Below the pieces are notes generated by a model. The model saw nothing but the letters and a program-made list of their open reading frames with translations, did not search any database and had not been told where the DNA came from. The position numbers and the translations under genes were made by a program. DNA of 52,036 bases from JAFGPJ01 sp964612465 (GTDB lineage Bacteria; Planctomycetota; Phycisphaerae; Sedimentisphaerales; Anaerobacaceae). The stretch covers positions 1 through 52,036 of the forward strand of contig CAZTDF010000004.1 in NCBI GenBank assembly GCA_964612465.1, written 5' to 3'. Positions 10,087 to 18,368 of the stretch are shown one piece after another. Within the stretch, counting starts at the first letter, position 1. Each line of letters begins with the position of its first letter.

Positions 10087-11558
10087 TCGGCCAGCGCCGC
10101 CTCGATGAGATAATCGTTTGTGCCGGATTGATGGGGGCCGTCATCCCATTCGTTCCACAGGAAATCGAAGCCGACCGCATCGATTGCAACCGGGTCCTGA
10201 GAGGCCAGCAGACTCGAACTCCAGTCTCCGTTAAAGGGCGGGCTGTTCCATTTTCTCGGCGCTCTTTCCTTGGCGTGCTTTCCGGCATAGAGCCCGTCAA
10301 TCAGGTAAAGCAATGTTTTGCCGCCAAATTGCTTGTGTCCCATTAAGTCGACCAGAGGCCTGTAATGTCCCGTTCCGGTAACGTGATACGGAAGGTCTTT
10401 GTGCATATCGTAATAATCGCTCAGGCGGGCCGGTTTCCTGACCAGCGAACCGTAGTGATTCTTCGCGCAAAGCGTGATGCCCGCTTGGTCGTTGTGACTT
10501 TTTAGATTCGCCAGGTTAATCAGGTATGTCGCCTCGGCGTAAGAAACGGGCACATAGTCTGTTTTCTTGCCTTTGGCCTCCGGCGTGCTCCAGTAGAACG
10601 GTACGGTTGAAAGCTTTGCGGCGGTCCGGCCGAATTTGCCAACGTACTCCAGGTAGCGGACCTTCGGGAATTCCTCGTGGCACATATTGTAAAACTCGTT
10701 CGGGAAGTAGCAAAGCGTGTCACCAACCGTGATGTCCGCCTCGTTGACGCCGGCTTCGTTGACGAGCTGCCGCAGCAGTGCGATAATCATTTGCGGCGAA
10801 GTGTTCATATAGTCGGCGTTTCTAAGATTATAGTCGTCGATGCCAGACACCGGCCGTCTGCTCCAAACCTGAATGCAGCCGACATAATTGACCTTCACGA
10901 CAATCTTTTCTCCATTTTTATATCCGGATTTACCCTTGCCGTTCGTTTGGTTGAAGTGCTCGAAAAGTCTGTTCCATGCGGCGGCTTCGTTTTTTTCGCC
11001 GCTCAGAGCCATGATTGCCCGGCTCATCATCTGGTCAACTACCGCCTGGTCCGTGTGATTGCTTTGCCACCAGTGCCCGTTTCCGGGGCCCGCCCAGTCG
11101 GTAGCATCGGGATCGTGTACCCAGACAACGCGACCCGGGTTAATCCCCTTGGCATCTCCGATTGGGGCGTTTGCGGTCGGTTCATCGGCAAAAACCGTCT
11201 TTTCCGCCGTCATGCTTTGAGCGAACCACACAGAGCCTACGCTCACCGCGATTAGCATGACACACAACACATAGCGTGACTGTGCCAGGCAGCGTTTTGC
11301 CTTGCGAAAAGCCGTAACCGAGCCTATTGCGCCTGCGAGCCAGAGCGCGAAACCCGATGCCAGCGGGAAAGCGGCACGCTGGCACGGATACGTCGCACGC
11401 GATGGTTTTGGTATCACGCGAATCAGAAACCACAGCAGCGCCAACAGGCCCCCGATAGGAAATATCCACTTTAGCCAGCGATGTTTAAGTTGATTCTTAA
11501 GACGTTTACCTGCTTTTGGACAGATTGACGGTGCTTGTTCTTTTATTAGCGATAGCAT
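10087..11558 (-). CDS. DUF362 family protein with N-terminal membrane segments (3' end in the gap)
   Basis: Function unknown; the body matches the DUF362 family, seen in KIVVKVNYVG, the GDTLCYFPNEFY segment, LINLANLKSHNDQAGITLCAKNHYG, and the closing LLASQDPVAIDAVGFDFLW. The first 120 residues are unusual for the family: hydrophobic stretches near 30-47, 63-85 and 98-115 suggest that the protein is membrane-anchored. No ferredoxin-type cysteine cluster is visible. ATG 11558 is preceded by GGAAGG at 7 bases. The C-terminus is lost in the N run; an apparent extension through the gap into the GH51 region is an artefact. A second DUF362 protein is at 27580-28371. Confidence 0.85.
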
Positions 11559-11831
11559 TTTCTGACCTTCCCAAGTTTAGTTTATTCAAAACAGTCGTTT
11601 TCCAAATCTGCCGTATTATAGCATACAATCGGCATCCTGGCAATTGATAGGAATGAATATTGGACGGCCAATCCCCCAATTTAAGTGCCGGACTCAGAGA
11701 TATTGGCTTCTCGAGTATTGACTCATCTGACGAATATTGGTAGTCTGTGTGATAAAGGTGGCGGGATTCAAATGGCGATGCGATGGGATAGGGTCGATTG
11801 TTCTTAAGGTTTATTAACAAGGAAGAAGGAA

Positions 11832-14606
11832 ATGAGAAAAAGTGTAATACTTTCTGCCGGACTTTTCACAGCGGCGTATTTATTGCTGGCGTGTTTTTCA
11901 ATGCCTGCGGCGGCGAACGAGGCGATCTGGATCGAAGGAGAAGATTATAAAACTTCCACTTTCGTTGAGACGCAGGGTGCAGGGTCGTGGTACCATAACG
12001 ACAAAATTACGAAGGACCTTTTATCGCCGGGCGAGCCGGGCGTTTCCGATGGCGATTGGCATTCGCACTACACGAGCAACAATTACCAAGATTCCGGCAC
12101 GGCGACGTACAACCTTGCCGTAACCGAAGGCGGAAGCTATTCGTGGTGGATTCGGCTCAATCCGTTTCGCAACAGCGGCGGGGGGGGCGATTACAGCTAC
12201 AGCATCGACGACGGGGCCTGGCAGGATATCGATTTGTCTTTTATTACCAACCAGCTTGACCTGGTCGATCCCGGTATCGATATACGCTTCATCGCGTGGA
12301 CGTTCGGCGGTTCAATCGATTTGACGCCTGGGCCCCACACGCTGAAGGTGCGCATTTCGGACCGCGACGGGGCGGATGAGCAAGGTCACGGCGGCATCGA
12401 TGCGATTGCTTTTACGAATTTTCCCTGGGCGCCAACAGGTGTTGTTCAGCCTAATCCGAATCCGCCTGCTCCCGGGCCGGATGACTGGTTCATACTGATG
12501 GCCGGGCCGGACCGGCATTCCCCTGATTCGATTATCGACATGAGTCAACTGATCGAAAAACCTGCCGGCAGGCACGGTTTCCTCAAGCGGGAAGGCAAGG
12601 ATTTTGTTTTCGAGCAAGGCACTCCGGTAAAGTTCTGGGGAGTTGACGCCGGGATGACTGATACCGTCGATTCGCAGCGTCGTCAGGCCAGGTTCTATGC
12701 CAAGTATGGCATCAACATGGTGCGCCAGCACCCGGTCGAAAGCGTGCTGGGCGTGCTGCAGTCGGGCGGCCGCAACCGACAATTCGATCCCGCAAAACTG
12801 GACAGGTGGGACCGGTGGTTCTCGATCCTCAAGGAAAACGGCATCTACATGACTTGGTCCCTATTCTACCCGCATGTAATCACGCCGGACGATGGTTATC
12901 CGCAGGACCTTTATAATGAGCTGCCTGACAGGGGTGCCGGGAAAAGCACTTCGGGCGTTGTAGCTATCATGCAGGAGTTGCAGGACTCGGAGTGGCAGTG
13001 GGAGTGTTCGCTTCTCGAACATGTCAATCCATATACACAACTCGCCTACAAGGATGATCCGGCGCTGGCGATTGTCGAAGTGCACAACGAAGACAGCATT
13101 TTCTGGCATGCGCCGCTCAATGATTTGGCTGAGTACAGCAACGGTAAGCTCGACCGTCACGCTGCGATCCTTGGCACCATGTGGATGAACTGGGTGAAGA
13201 AACGCTACAGCAATGACAGGAGTTTGAAGGTCGCCTGGGGTGCCGGCAAAAGGTCCGATGATTCGGTTGATAATCCGAGGATGAAGATGTACGGTGCGTG
13301 GGAGATGGAAACCGACGGTCCTCGCTGGAACAAGGATAGCGAAAAAAAGCGAATGGGCGACTTCATTCGTTTCTTAGCCGAACTCCAGCGTGACTACTAC
13401 GAGCGCCGGCAGCAGCGGCTGCGCGATCTGGGTTACAAGGCGGTAACGGTGACCACCGCGTGGAAGGCGGGCGGCCCGGCGGCGTCCGCGGGCAACATCT
13501 GGACCGATGATGCGGCCGACGCAATCGACCGCCATAATTACTTCGGCGGCGGCGCCGGCGGTCACAACATCACAGCAGGCTCGGTCAGCAACGACACCCA
13601 CATGAACAAGGCCGGCCGTGGTATCCTCTCCAGCGGTTTCTGGCAGGTCGAGGACAAGCCCTTTATCATGACCGAATGGACGCAGAAGCCGCCCAACCAG
13701 TGGAAGGCTGAGATTGCGCCGCTGTTCGCGTTTTACGGCATGGGGCTTCAGGGGTGGGACGCATCCTACCACTTCGCCGCTTCCCGCGCGTTTATGGGCA
13801 ATGGCTGGCCCGGCATGAGGTCATATGTCACCTGCACTCCGCACTACATCGGCCAGTTCCCGGCGTTGGCCTTCGCCATCTATAACAACCACTTTGAAGA
13901 GGGCGATATTATCTCCGCTCGCCGACTGTCAACCGGCGATATTTTCGCCGGCACCGATAAACTCCAGCAGGAATTCGGCCCGACAGGTTACGATGAGAAT
14001 GAATTGCTTGCTCACGGCGATACGCCCGTAGAGGCTCTGGCCATAGGGCGCGTGACACTTAAGGTCGAGGACAGTCTGGAATCCTCCTATCTCGGCGAGC
14101 TGTCCGCATATTGGGACCGGCAGTCGCAGACCATTCGAAGCAGCACCGGCCAGCTCACCTGGGACTACGGCAGAAAAGTCGTCACCATCCATTCCGAGAA
14201 AACGCAGGGTGTTATCGGTTTTGCCGGCGGCCGCACGTTTGATCTGCCCGGCGTGACCGTCCGGATTGGAACGACGCCCTTTGTCAGCTTGCTGTTTACG
14301 CCGCTGGATGACCGGCCCCTGATCGAGTCAGGGCACATTCTCATTACTGCCATGGCGCAGGACAAACAGCTTGGCACGGTTTATAACGAGGACGGCACCA
14401 ACCTCATCGAGACGGGTGGACCTCCTTTGTTACTTGAGCCGGTACAAGCGACTCTGACATTCAAAGGCGCCACGCTGAGTTCGGCGAATGTTGTGGATGT
14501 TTCTGGTGTGCCTACGGCTCAACAAGTCGAGCGCACAGATAATTCCTTCGAAATTAACGGCCGCTATGCTACATACTATTACCAGGTAAAACGCATTGTT
14601 GAATAA
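11832..14606 (+). CDS. Secreted clan GH-A glycoside hydrolase with N-terminal carbohydrate-binding module
   Basis: A 924-residue exported protein. Residues 1-28 are a signal peptide (MRKSVILSAGLFTAAYLLLA). Residues about 30-200 look like a jelly-roll carbohydrate-binding module (IWIEGEDYK, YSWWIRLNPF, HTLKVRISDRDG). From about 255 there is a TIM barrel of the GH5-like type (KFWGVDAGMTD, YGINMVRQHPVE). The barrel has a candidate acid/base E420 in VEVHNEDS and a nucleophile E615 in FIMTEWTQ. The C-terminal 200 residues form beta-rich accessory domains. The exact family and substrate are not clear to me; the neighbouring GH51 suggests hemicellulose. The ribosome site AAGGAAGAAGGA immediately precedes the ATG. 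A weak promoter may lie at 11718-11746 (TTGACT, 17 bases, TAGTCT). Confidence 0.8.
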   Translation: MRKSVILSAGLFTAAYLLLACFSMPAAANEAIWIEGEDYKTSTFVETQGAGSWYHNDKITKDLLSPGEPGVSDGDWHSHYTSNNYQDSGTATYNLAVTEGGSYSWWIRLNPFRNSGGGGDYSYSIDDGAWQDIDLSFITNQLDLVDPGIDIRFIAWTFGGSIDLTPGPHTLKVRISDRDGADEQGHGGIDAIAFTNFPWAPTGVVQPNPNPPAPGPDDWFILMAGPDRHSPDSIIDMSQLIEKPAGRHGFLKREGKDFVFEQGTPVKFWGVDAGMTDTVDSQRRQARFYAKYGINMVRQHPVESVLGVLQSGGRNRQFDPAKLDRWDRWFSILKENGIYMTWSLFYPHVITPDDGYPQDLYNELPDRGAGKSTSGVVAIMQELQDSEWQWECSLLEHVNPYTQLAYKDDPALAIVEVHNEDSIFWHAPLNDLAEYSNGKLDRHAAILGTMWMNWVKKRYSNDRSLKVAWGAGKRSDDSVDNPRMKMYGAWEMETDGPRWNKDSEKKRMGDFIRFLAELQRDYYERRQQRLRDLGYKAVTVTTAWKAGGPAASAGNIWTDDAADAIDRHNYFGGGAGGHNITAGSVSNDTHMNKAGRGILSSGFWQVEDKPFIMTEWTQKPPNQWKAEIAPLFAFYGMGLQGWDASYHFAASRAFMGNGWPGMRSYVTCTPHYIGQFPALAFAIYNNHFEEGDIISARRLSTGDIFAGTDKLQQEFGPTGYDENELLAHGDTPVEALAIGRVTLKVEDSLESSYLGELSAYWDRQSQTIRSSTGQLTWDYGRKVVTIHSEKTQGVIGFAGGRTFDLPGVTVRIGTTPFVSLLFTPLDDRPLIESGHILITAMAQDKQLGTVYNEDGTNLIETGGPPLLLEPVQATLTFKGATLSSANVVDVSGVPTAQQVERTDNSFEINGRYATYYYQVKRIVE

Positions 14607-14633
14607 GATGCAGCAGTTAGGCCCATGACGTGA

Positions 14634-15641
14634 TTATGTGGTTTTCGCTTGCGATTTCCTCTTGCGTTCCGCAAACACACAGAGGAGTATGCCCAGTTCA
14701 AACAAAATGTATAGCGGTATTCCAAGAGTGACTTGAGAGATCACGTCGGGAGGAGTAGCCATCGCGGCTACGATAAATATACCGAGCAGAACAAACTTCC
14801 TTGATTTACGCAGGGCCTGGATTGAGACCAAACCTGTTCTGTTGAGGAAAAAGATGGCTATCGGGGTCTGAAACGCCACACCGAACACCAGCATGAGCAT
14901 TGTTACAAATGAAATATAGTCGGCAAAAGTAAAATTGGACCGAGCGTCAAGTATGCCTTCATTGAATTTCACAAGGAACTTAAGTGTTAGCGGCGCTACG
15001 ACAAGAATGAAGAACAAAGCACCGGTGACGAACAACACTGCGGAAAAGGGTACGGCTGAGTGAACGTATTTTTTTTCATGTGCATAAAGTCCTGCAGCTA
15101 CGAACATCCATATCTGATAAAAGACCCAGGGAGACGACAGGATCAGACCGGCCATCAATGCGATTTTGATATAACTGATGATGCCATCGGCCGGGCTGAG
15201 TATTTGAAGGCGACGTGCAGGAGATATCTGGTCTGTTGATGGGCTGATGGAAGTGTAATTAGGATCACTACTTAATGCGACAAGGATTTCCGTACAAAAC
15301 TTGTATACGAATTCTTCGGTTTCCTTTCCGACCTTTGGAGTGTTTGGATCATCCGCCAATTTCTGACGTGTATCATTAAAAAGGTCTTCTATGAACTTTA
15401 TTGTTTTCTCTTTTTCTTTTACTTGAGGATTGGCCTCACTTACCTCAAATACTTTGGCATATGGCCGTTCGATGAACTTGATAATCCGTGTGCCGAAAGA
15501 CAGGGAAATTCCTGTTCCGATGAGCAATCCGGTAATAGCAAGAACCAAACGCCCTCGCAGTTCCTCTAAGTGGTCGCCCAGACTCATTGTGGAACTGAGA
15601 GGGTCTTGAGGCTTTTTCTTCTTTTTTTTGTTTTTGCCCAT
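14634..15641 (-). CDS. tatC: Sec-independent protein translocase TatC, with an enlarged first periplasmic loop
   Basis: TatC is the membrane receptor of the twin-arginine pathway, which exports folded proteins. The hallmark DHLEELRGRLV lies at residues 23-33 just before TM1. The later core is recognisable: LSPADGIISYIKIALMAG, SPWVFYQIWMFVAAGLY and the remaining membrane segments. At 335 residues it is much longer than the usual 240-260. About 86 residues separate IERPY from LSPADG, where about 20 are normal; this extra segment is charged and helical-looking and lies on the periplasmic side. A lysine-rich N-terminus precedes the LEELR motif. There is no good ribosome site before ATG 15641; it follows tatA by 44 bases and is probably co-transcribed. 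Confidence 0.92.
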   Translation of the reverse strand: MGKNKKKKKKPQDPLSSTMSLGDHLEELRGRLVLAITGLLIGTGISLSFGTRIIKFIERPYAKVFEVSEANPQVKEKEKTIKFIEDLFNDTRQKLADDPNTPKVGKETEEFVYKFCTEILVALSSDPNYTSISPSTDQISPARRLQILSPADGIISYIKIALMAGLILSSPWVFYQIWMFVAAGLYAHEKKYVHSAVPFSAVLFVTGALFFILVVAPLTLKFLVKFNEGILDARSNFTFADYISFVTMLMLVFGVAFQTPIAIFFLNRTGLVSIQALRKSRKFVLLGIFIVAAMATPPDVISQVTLGIPLYILFELGILLCVFAERKRKSQAKTT

Positions 15642-15685
15642 TTTACAGACAAGGTGAGTCCGCGAGGCTTCGGGACATAGGCGAG

Positions 15686-15958
15686 TTAGCTTATCGAATC
15701 TTTGGTATCGTCCAGACCGGCGGCGCTTTTGGTCTCTTTGGCCACATCATCACCGATTTTCCTGACGTCATTGACCAGTTCGTCCTTAGTTTCCTCTACT
15801 TCGCTGACTCCCTTCTTGAACTCGGTCAGACTCTTACCCAAACCGCGGGCAATCTCGGGCAGCCGTCTGCCGAATAGAAGCACTGCGATAACAAGAATAA
15901 TGATAAGCTCGAAGGGCCCAGGTGTCCAAAAGCCCAAATATTGCATATATTCAGTCAT
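15686..15958 (-). CDS. tatA: Twin-arginine translocase TatA/TatB-type subunit
   Basis: A 90-residue protein with the TatA architecture: a short N-terminus, one membrane helix (about 14-29, PFELIIILVIAVLLFG), the hinge with LPEIARGLGKSL, an amphipathic helix containing FKKGV, and an acidic, charged C-terminus. It forms the pore or membrane-weakening assembly recruited by TatC. AGGAGA is 7 bases before ATG 15958, and a consensus promoter is upstream. No separate TatB is in the window, so this subunit may serve both roles or TatB may be elsewhere. Likely clients in this window are the proteins at 33367 and 37902. Confidence 0.9.
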   Translation of the reverse strand: MTEYMQYLGFWTPGPFELIIILVIAVLLFGRRLPEIARGLGKSLTEFKKGVSEVEETKDELVNDVRKIGDDVAKETKSAAGLDDTKDSIS

Positions 15959-15987
15959 ATTAAGTCTCCTTATAATTCAATCGCAAT

Positions 15988-16017
15988 ATTATAACGCGAT
16001 ATGAATTGCTTTGTCAA
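15988..16017 (-). promoter_or_regulatory. Consensus sigma70 promoter for tatAC
   Basis: On the reverse strand TTGACA (16017-16012) and TATAAT (15993-15988) both match consensus exactly, with 18 bases between. The distance to the tatA ATG at 15958 is about 30 bases. Confidence 0.7.
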
Positions 16018-16514
16018 CTATACATTTCGTCAAATACTTTTTTCGCAGATAAGAGCCGGGCAGTATAATCCGTCTCCGTATTGAGGTCAAGTAAACTCTG
16101 CTGGAAATATTCTTTTTCAATATTATTATGTGCGATTTTATATCATTGTTCATAGGCAGATTTCAAAGAGAACGGGTTTTTGTTGAAATCGGCCGGGAGT
16201 TCGGTCTCCTCGACGGAATAAACATCTGTAAACTCTTATCAGCATCTTTATATTTGATATTCTGCTTCTTATCGGTCTTGGTGCTTTCGCAACAAAGACC
16301 GGTAGAGGTATGAGTGCCGGAATGAGATTTCCAGGTTTGTACCGGATTTATAAGTAGCAAAAAAAAGCCTTTTTATTAGAACATAAGTGGTTTACTACCA
16401 GATGTTTACATTCTTCGTATTGCGATTTTCCTTGCTTTTATTGCCCCTTTCGGTTATGATAATAGCATCGTAAGAGAATAAATTATTTGAACTCATTGTT
16501 TTCTGGGATGTTCG
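16018..16514. other. Intergenic region upstream of a small reading frame
   Basis: AT-rich stretch with no convincing gene. A 61-codon plus-strand frame (16128-16313) ends in a hydrophobic segment but has no ribosome site and no recognisable motif; I do not call it a gene. Confidence 0.4.
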
Positions 16515-16610
16515 ATGGAAAAGTTTTATTATGAAACCTGGCTTCCATTTGTGTTTAACAAGAGGAGGATTTTGATTCTGGCAATTGCGAGCTATATCGC
16601 TTTGTGCTGA
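16515..16610 (+). CDS. Possible 31-residue membrane peptide
   Basis: A short frame from ATG 16515 to TGA 16608-16610. The peptide has a charged/aromatic first half (MEKFYYETWLPFVFNKRR) followed by a hydrophobic stretch (ILILAIASYIALC) that could cross the membrane, with positive residues before it. A strong terminator starts 31 bases after the stop, so a transcript ending there would have this as its last frame. Only a weak GGGA precedes the ATG. It could equally be a non-coding RNA ending at the same terminator, or chance. Confidence 0.28.
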   Translation: MEKFYYETWLPFVFNKRRILILAIASYIALC

Positions 16611-16640
16611 AGAATCATTGGGTTGTTGAGTTATTTTGGG

Positions 16641-16668
16641 GCCGCCCATTTGAAGGGCGGCTTTTTTT
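16641..16668 (+). terminator. Rho-independent terminator
   Basis: GCCGCCC (16641-16647) pairs with GGGCGGC (16655-16661) around a 7-base loop, followed by seven T (16662-16668). It is a strong plus-strand terminator but no standard gene lies upstream on that strand, which implies a transcript from 16018-16640. Confidence 0.8.
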
Positions 16669-16757
16669 ATGCGCCCGGAGGGCATAAATATTTGACATAT
16701 TGGGGACGGAAAATTAAGCTCATGGAAACTCAAACTGGACAATAAGGAAGTTGCATA

Positions 16758-17735
16758 ATGATTATAGTCACCGGGGGTGCCGGCTTTATCGGTTCGGCAC
16801 TGATTGCCGAGTTGAACAGAAGACAAATTAGCGACATCCTTGTCGTTGACGAGGTTGGCACGGACCAGAAGTGGAAGAATTTGCGGAATCTGTCTTTTGC
16901 CGATTATGTCGAGAAGGACGATTTTCTGGAGTTGGTGATTGAAGGCAAGCTCGATAGCCCGGTTGATGTCGTCTTTCATCTCGGCGCCTGCTCGGACACC
17001 ACGGAAACGAATGCCTCCTACCTCGTTAAGAACAACTACGAATACAGCAAGCTGCTGGCCCAATGGGCGACGGATACCGATATTCGTTTTATCTACGCCT
17101 CCAGCGCGGCGACCTACGGGGATGGTTCGGCCGGCTTCAGCGACGATGAAGAGAAGATTGAGGTCTTAGGGCCTTTGAATATGTATGGCTATTCCAAGCA
17201 CTTGTTTGATATGTGGGCGCGCCGGGCCGGGCTGTTAAGCAAGATTACAGGCCTGAAATACTTTAACGTCTTCGGGCCGAACGAATATCACAAGGGTGAT
17301 ATGATGAGTTTTGTCGTCAAGGCCTTTGAGCAGATCAAAAAGACAGGCAAAGTCCGCCTGTTCAAATCTTACCAGCCGGAATATGCCGACGGTGAACAGG
17401 TGCGGGATTTTCTGTACGTCAAGGATGCGGTCAATATGACGCTGTTCTTTTTCGATAATCCGTATATTAATGGAATTTTTAATATCGGCACTGGCGAAAC
17501 CCGCACCTGGAATGATTTAGTAATCGCTGTTTTTGTGTCAATGGCGAGAAAACCGGACATCGAGTATATCGAAATGCCCGCTTCAATCCGCAATCAATAT
17601 CAATACTTCACGCAGGCCGATCTGTCCAAACTTCGCAAAGCCGGCTACAGTAAACAGACAATGCCGCTCGAAGATGCGATCAGGGATTATATCCAGAATT
17701 ATCTCGAAAAAGGTCTGTATCTGACCGGAACTTAG
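16758..17735 (+). CDS. hldD: ADP-L-glycero-D-manno-heptose 6-epimerase
   Basis: An SDR-type NAD(P)-dependent epimerase of 325 residues. It converts ADP-D-glycero- to ADP-L-glycero-manno-heptose, a precursor of the lipopolysaccharide inner core, in the cytoplasm. The nucleotide motif TGGAGFIG is at residues 5-12. The HldD signature is clear in FHLGACSDTTETNASYLV and NNYEYSKLL. The catalytic pair is Y143 and K147 in MYGYSKH. Length is close to the usual 310-330. AAGGAAG precedes the ATG at 8 bases, and TTGACA at 16692 could be the -35 of its promoter, though the -10 is weak. Its presence argues for an outer membrane with heptose-bearing lipopolysaccharide. Confidence 0.92.
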   Translation: MIIVTGGAGFIGSALIAELNRRQISDILVVDEVGTDQKWKNLRNLSFADYVEKDDFLELVIEGKLDSPVDVVFHLGACSDTTETNASYLVKNNYEYSKLLAQWATDTDIRFIYASSAATYGDGSAGFSDDEEKIEVLGPLNMYGYSKHLFDMWARRAGLLSKITGLKYFNVFGPNEYHKGDMMSFVVKAFEQIKKTGKVRLFKSYQPEYADGEQVRDFLYVKDAVNMTLFFFDNPYINGIFNIGTGETRTWNDLVIAVFVSMARKPDIEYIEMPASIRNQYQYFTQADLSKLRKAGYSKQTMPLEDAIRDYIQNYLEKGLYLTGT

Positions 17736-17761
17736 CAATTACCTGCTGAAACAAGATTCAA

Positions 17762-18283
17762 ATGCCTTTTACTCCATATCATTTTGGGCCCAGTGGATTC
17801 ATTGGGCTGGTTTTTGGAAAGTGGATCGACCTGCCTGTGTTTGTCCTTGCCAATGTCATTGTCGACGTTGAGGTTCTAATTATAGCATTATTTAGGCTCG
17901 GATGGCCGATACACCGATATTGTCATACCCTGTTGATTGGCGCGGTGGTTGGGGCGCTCTGGGGCATCGCGGCATATCCGATGCGGAATTTATTCCGGAA
18001 TGTAATGAGAATATTCTACATTCCTTATCAGACAAGTTTACGGAAAATGGTCATTTCCGGCGTCCTGGGTGTTTGGCTGCACGTTTTGATCGATGGATCC
18101 TATCACTTCGACGTAAAATTGTTCTGGCCTCATAAAACCATGTGGCTGTGGCGGATGACGAATGAGCACATCAGCGAAAAGCAAATAGAAACTATATGTA
18201 TGTTATTTTTTATAGCAGCTTTTGTTTTATACATATTGATTGTGACCGTATTTCGAAGGAATTGGATCAAAGGCGATGAGTGA
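17762..18283 (+). CDS. Membrane protein resembling YdjM/DUF457-type metal-dependent hydrolases
   Basis: A 173-residue integral membrane protein with four or five predicted helices. It opens with TPYHFGPSGFIG and has later histidines in HRYCHTLLIG and HVLIDGSYHFDVKLF, a pattern like the TPxHF and HxxxD motifs of inner-membrane metal-dependent hydrolases. The true substrate and activity are unknown. It begins 26 bases after hldD and is probably co-transcribed with it; no clear ribosome site is visible. Its end abuts the promoter of tyrS. Confidence 0.65.
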   Translation: MPFTPYHFGPSGFIGLVFGKWIDLPVFVLANVIVDVEVLIIALFRLGWPIHRYCHTLLIGAVVGALWGIAAYPMRNLFRNVMRIFYIPYQTSLRKMVISGVLGVWLHVLIDGSYHFDVKLFWPHKTMWLWRMTNEHISEKQIETICMLFFIAAFVLYILIVTVFRRNWIKGDE

Positions 18284-18286
18284 TAC

Positions 18287-18315
18287 TTGCATGTTTTCCG
18301 CTTGCCCCTTATAAT
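18287..18315 (+). promoter_or_regulatory. Promoter of tyrS
   Basis: TTGCAT (18287-18292) and a perfect TATAAT (18310-18315) are 17 bases apart. The leader to ATG 18369 is about 45 bases, too short for a T-box type element. Confidence 0.55.
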
Positions 18316-18368
18316 TGTGCCTCCTGAAAGTGATTATTAAGCTTTGTGTTATTTGTGGAACCGGATAT

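Noticed and set aside
16128..16313. 61-codon plus-strand frame upstream of hldD
   Set aside because: No ribosome site and no recognisable motif, though the end is hydrophobic.
16395..17063. 222-codon reverse-strand frame overlapping the start of hldD
   Set aside because: Mostly antisense to hldD; the part outside it is rich in N and K with no motif, and it would cover a strong opposite-strand terminator.
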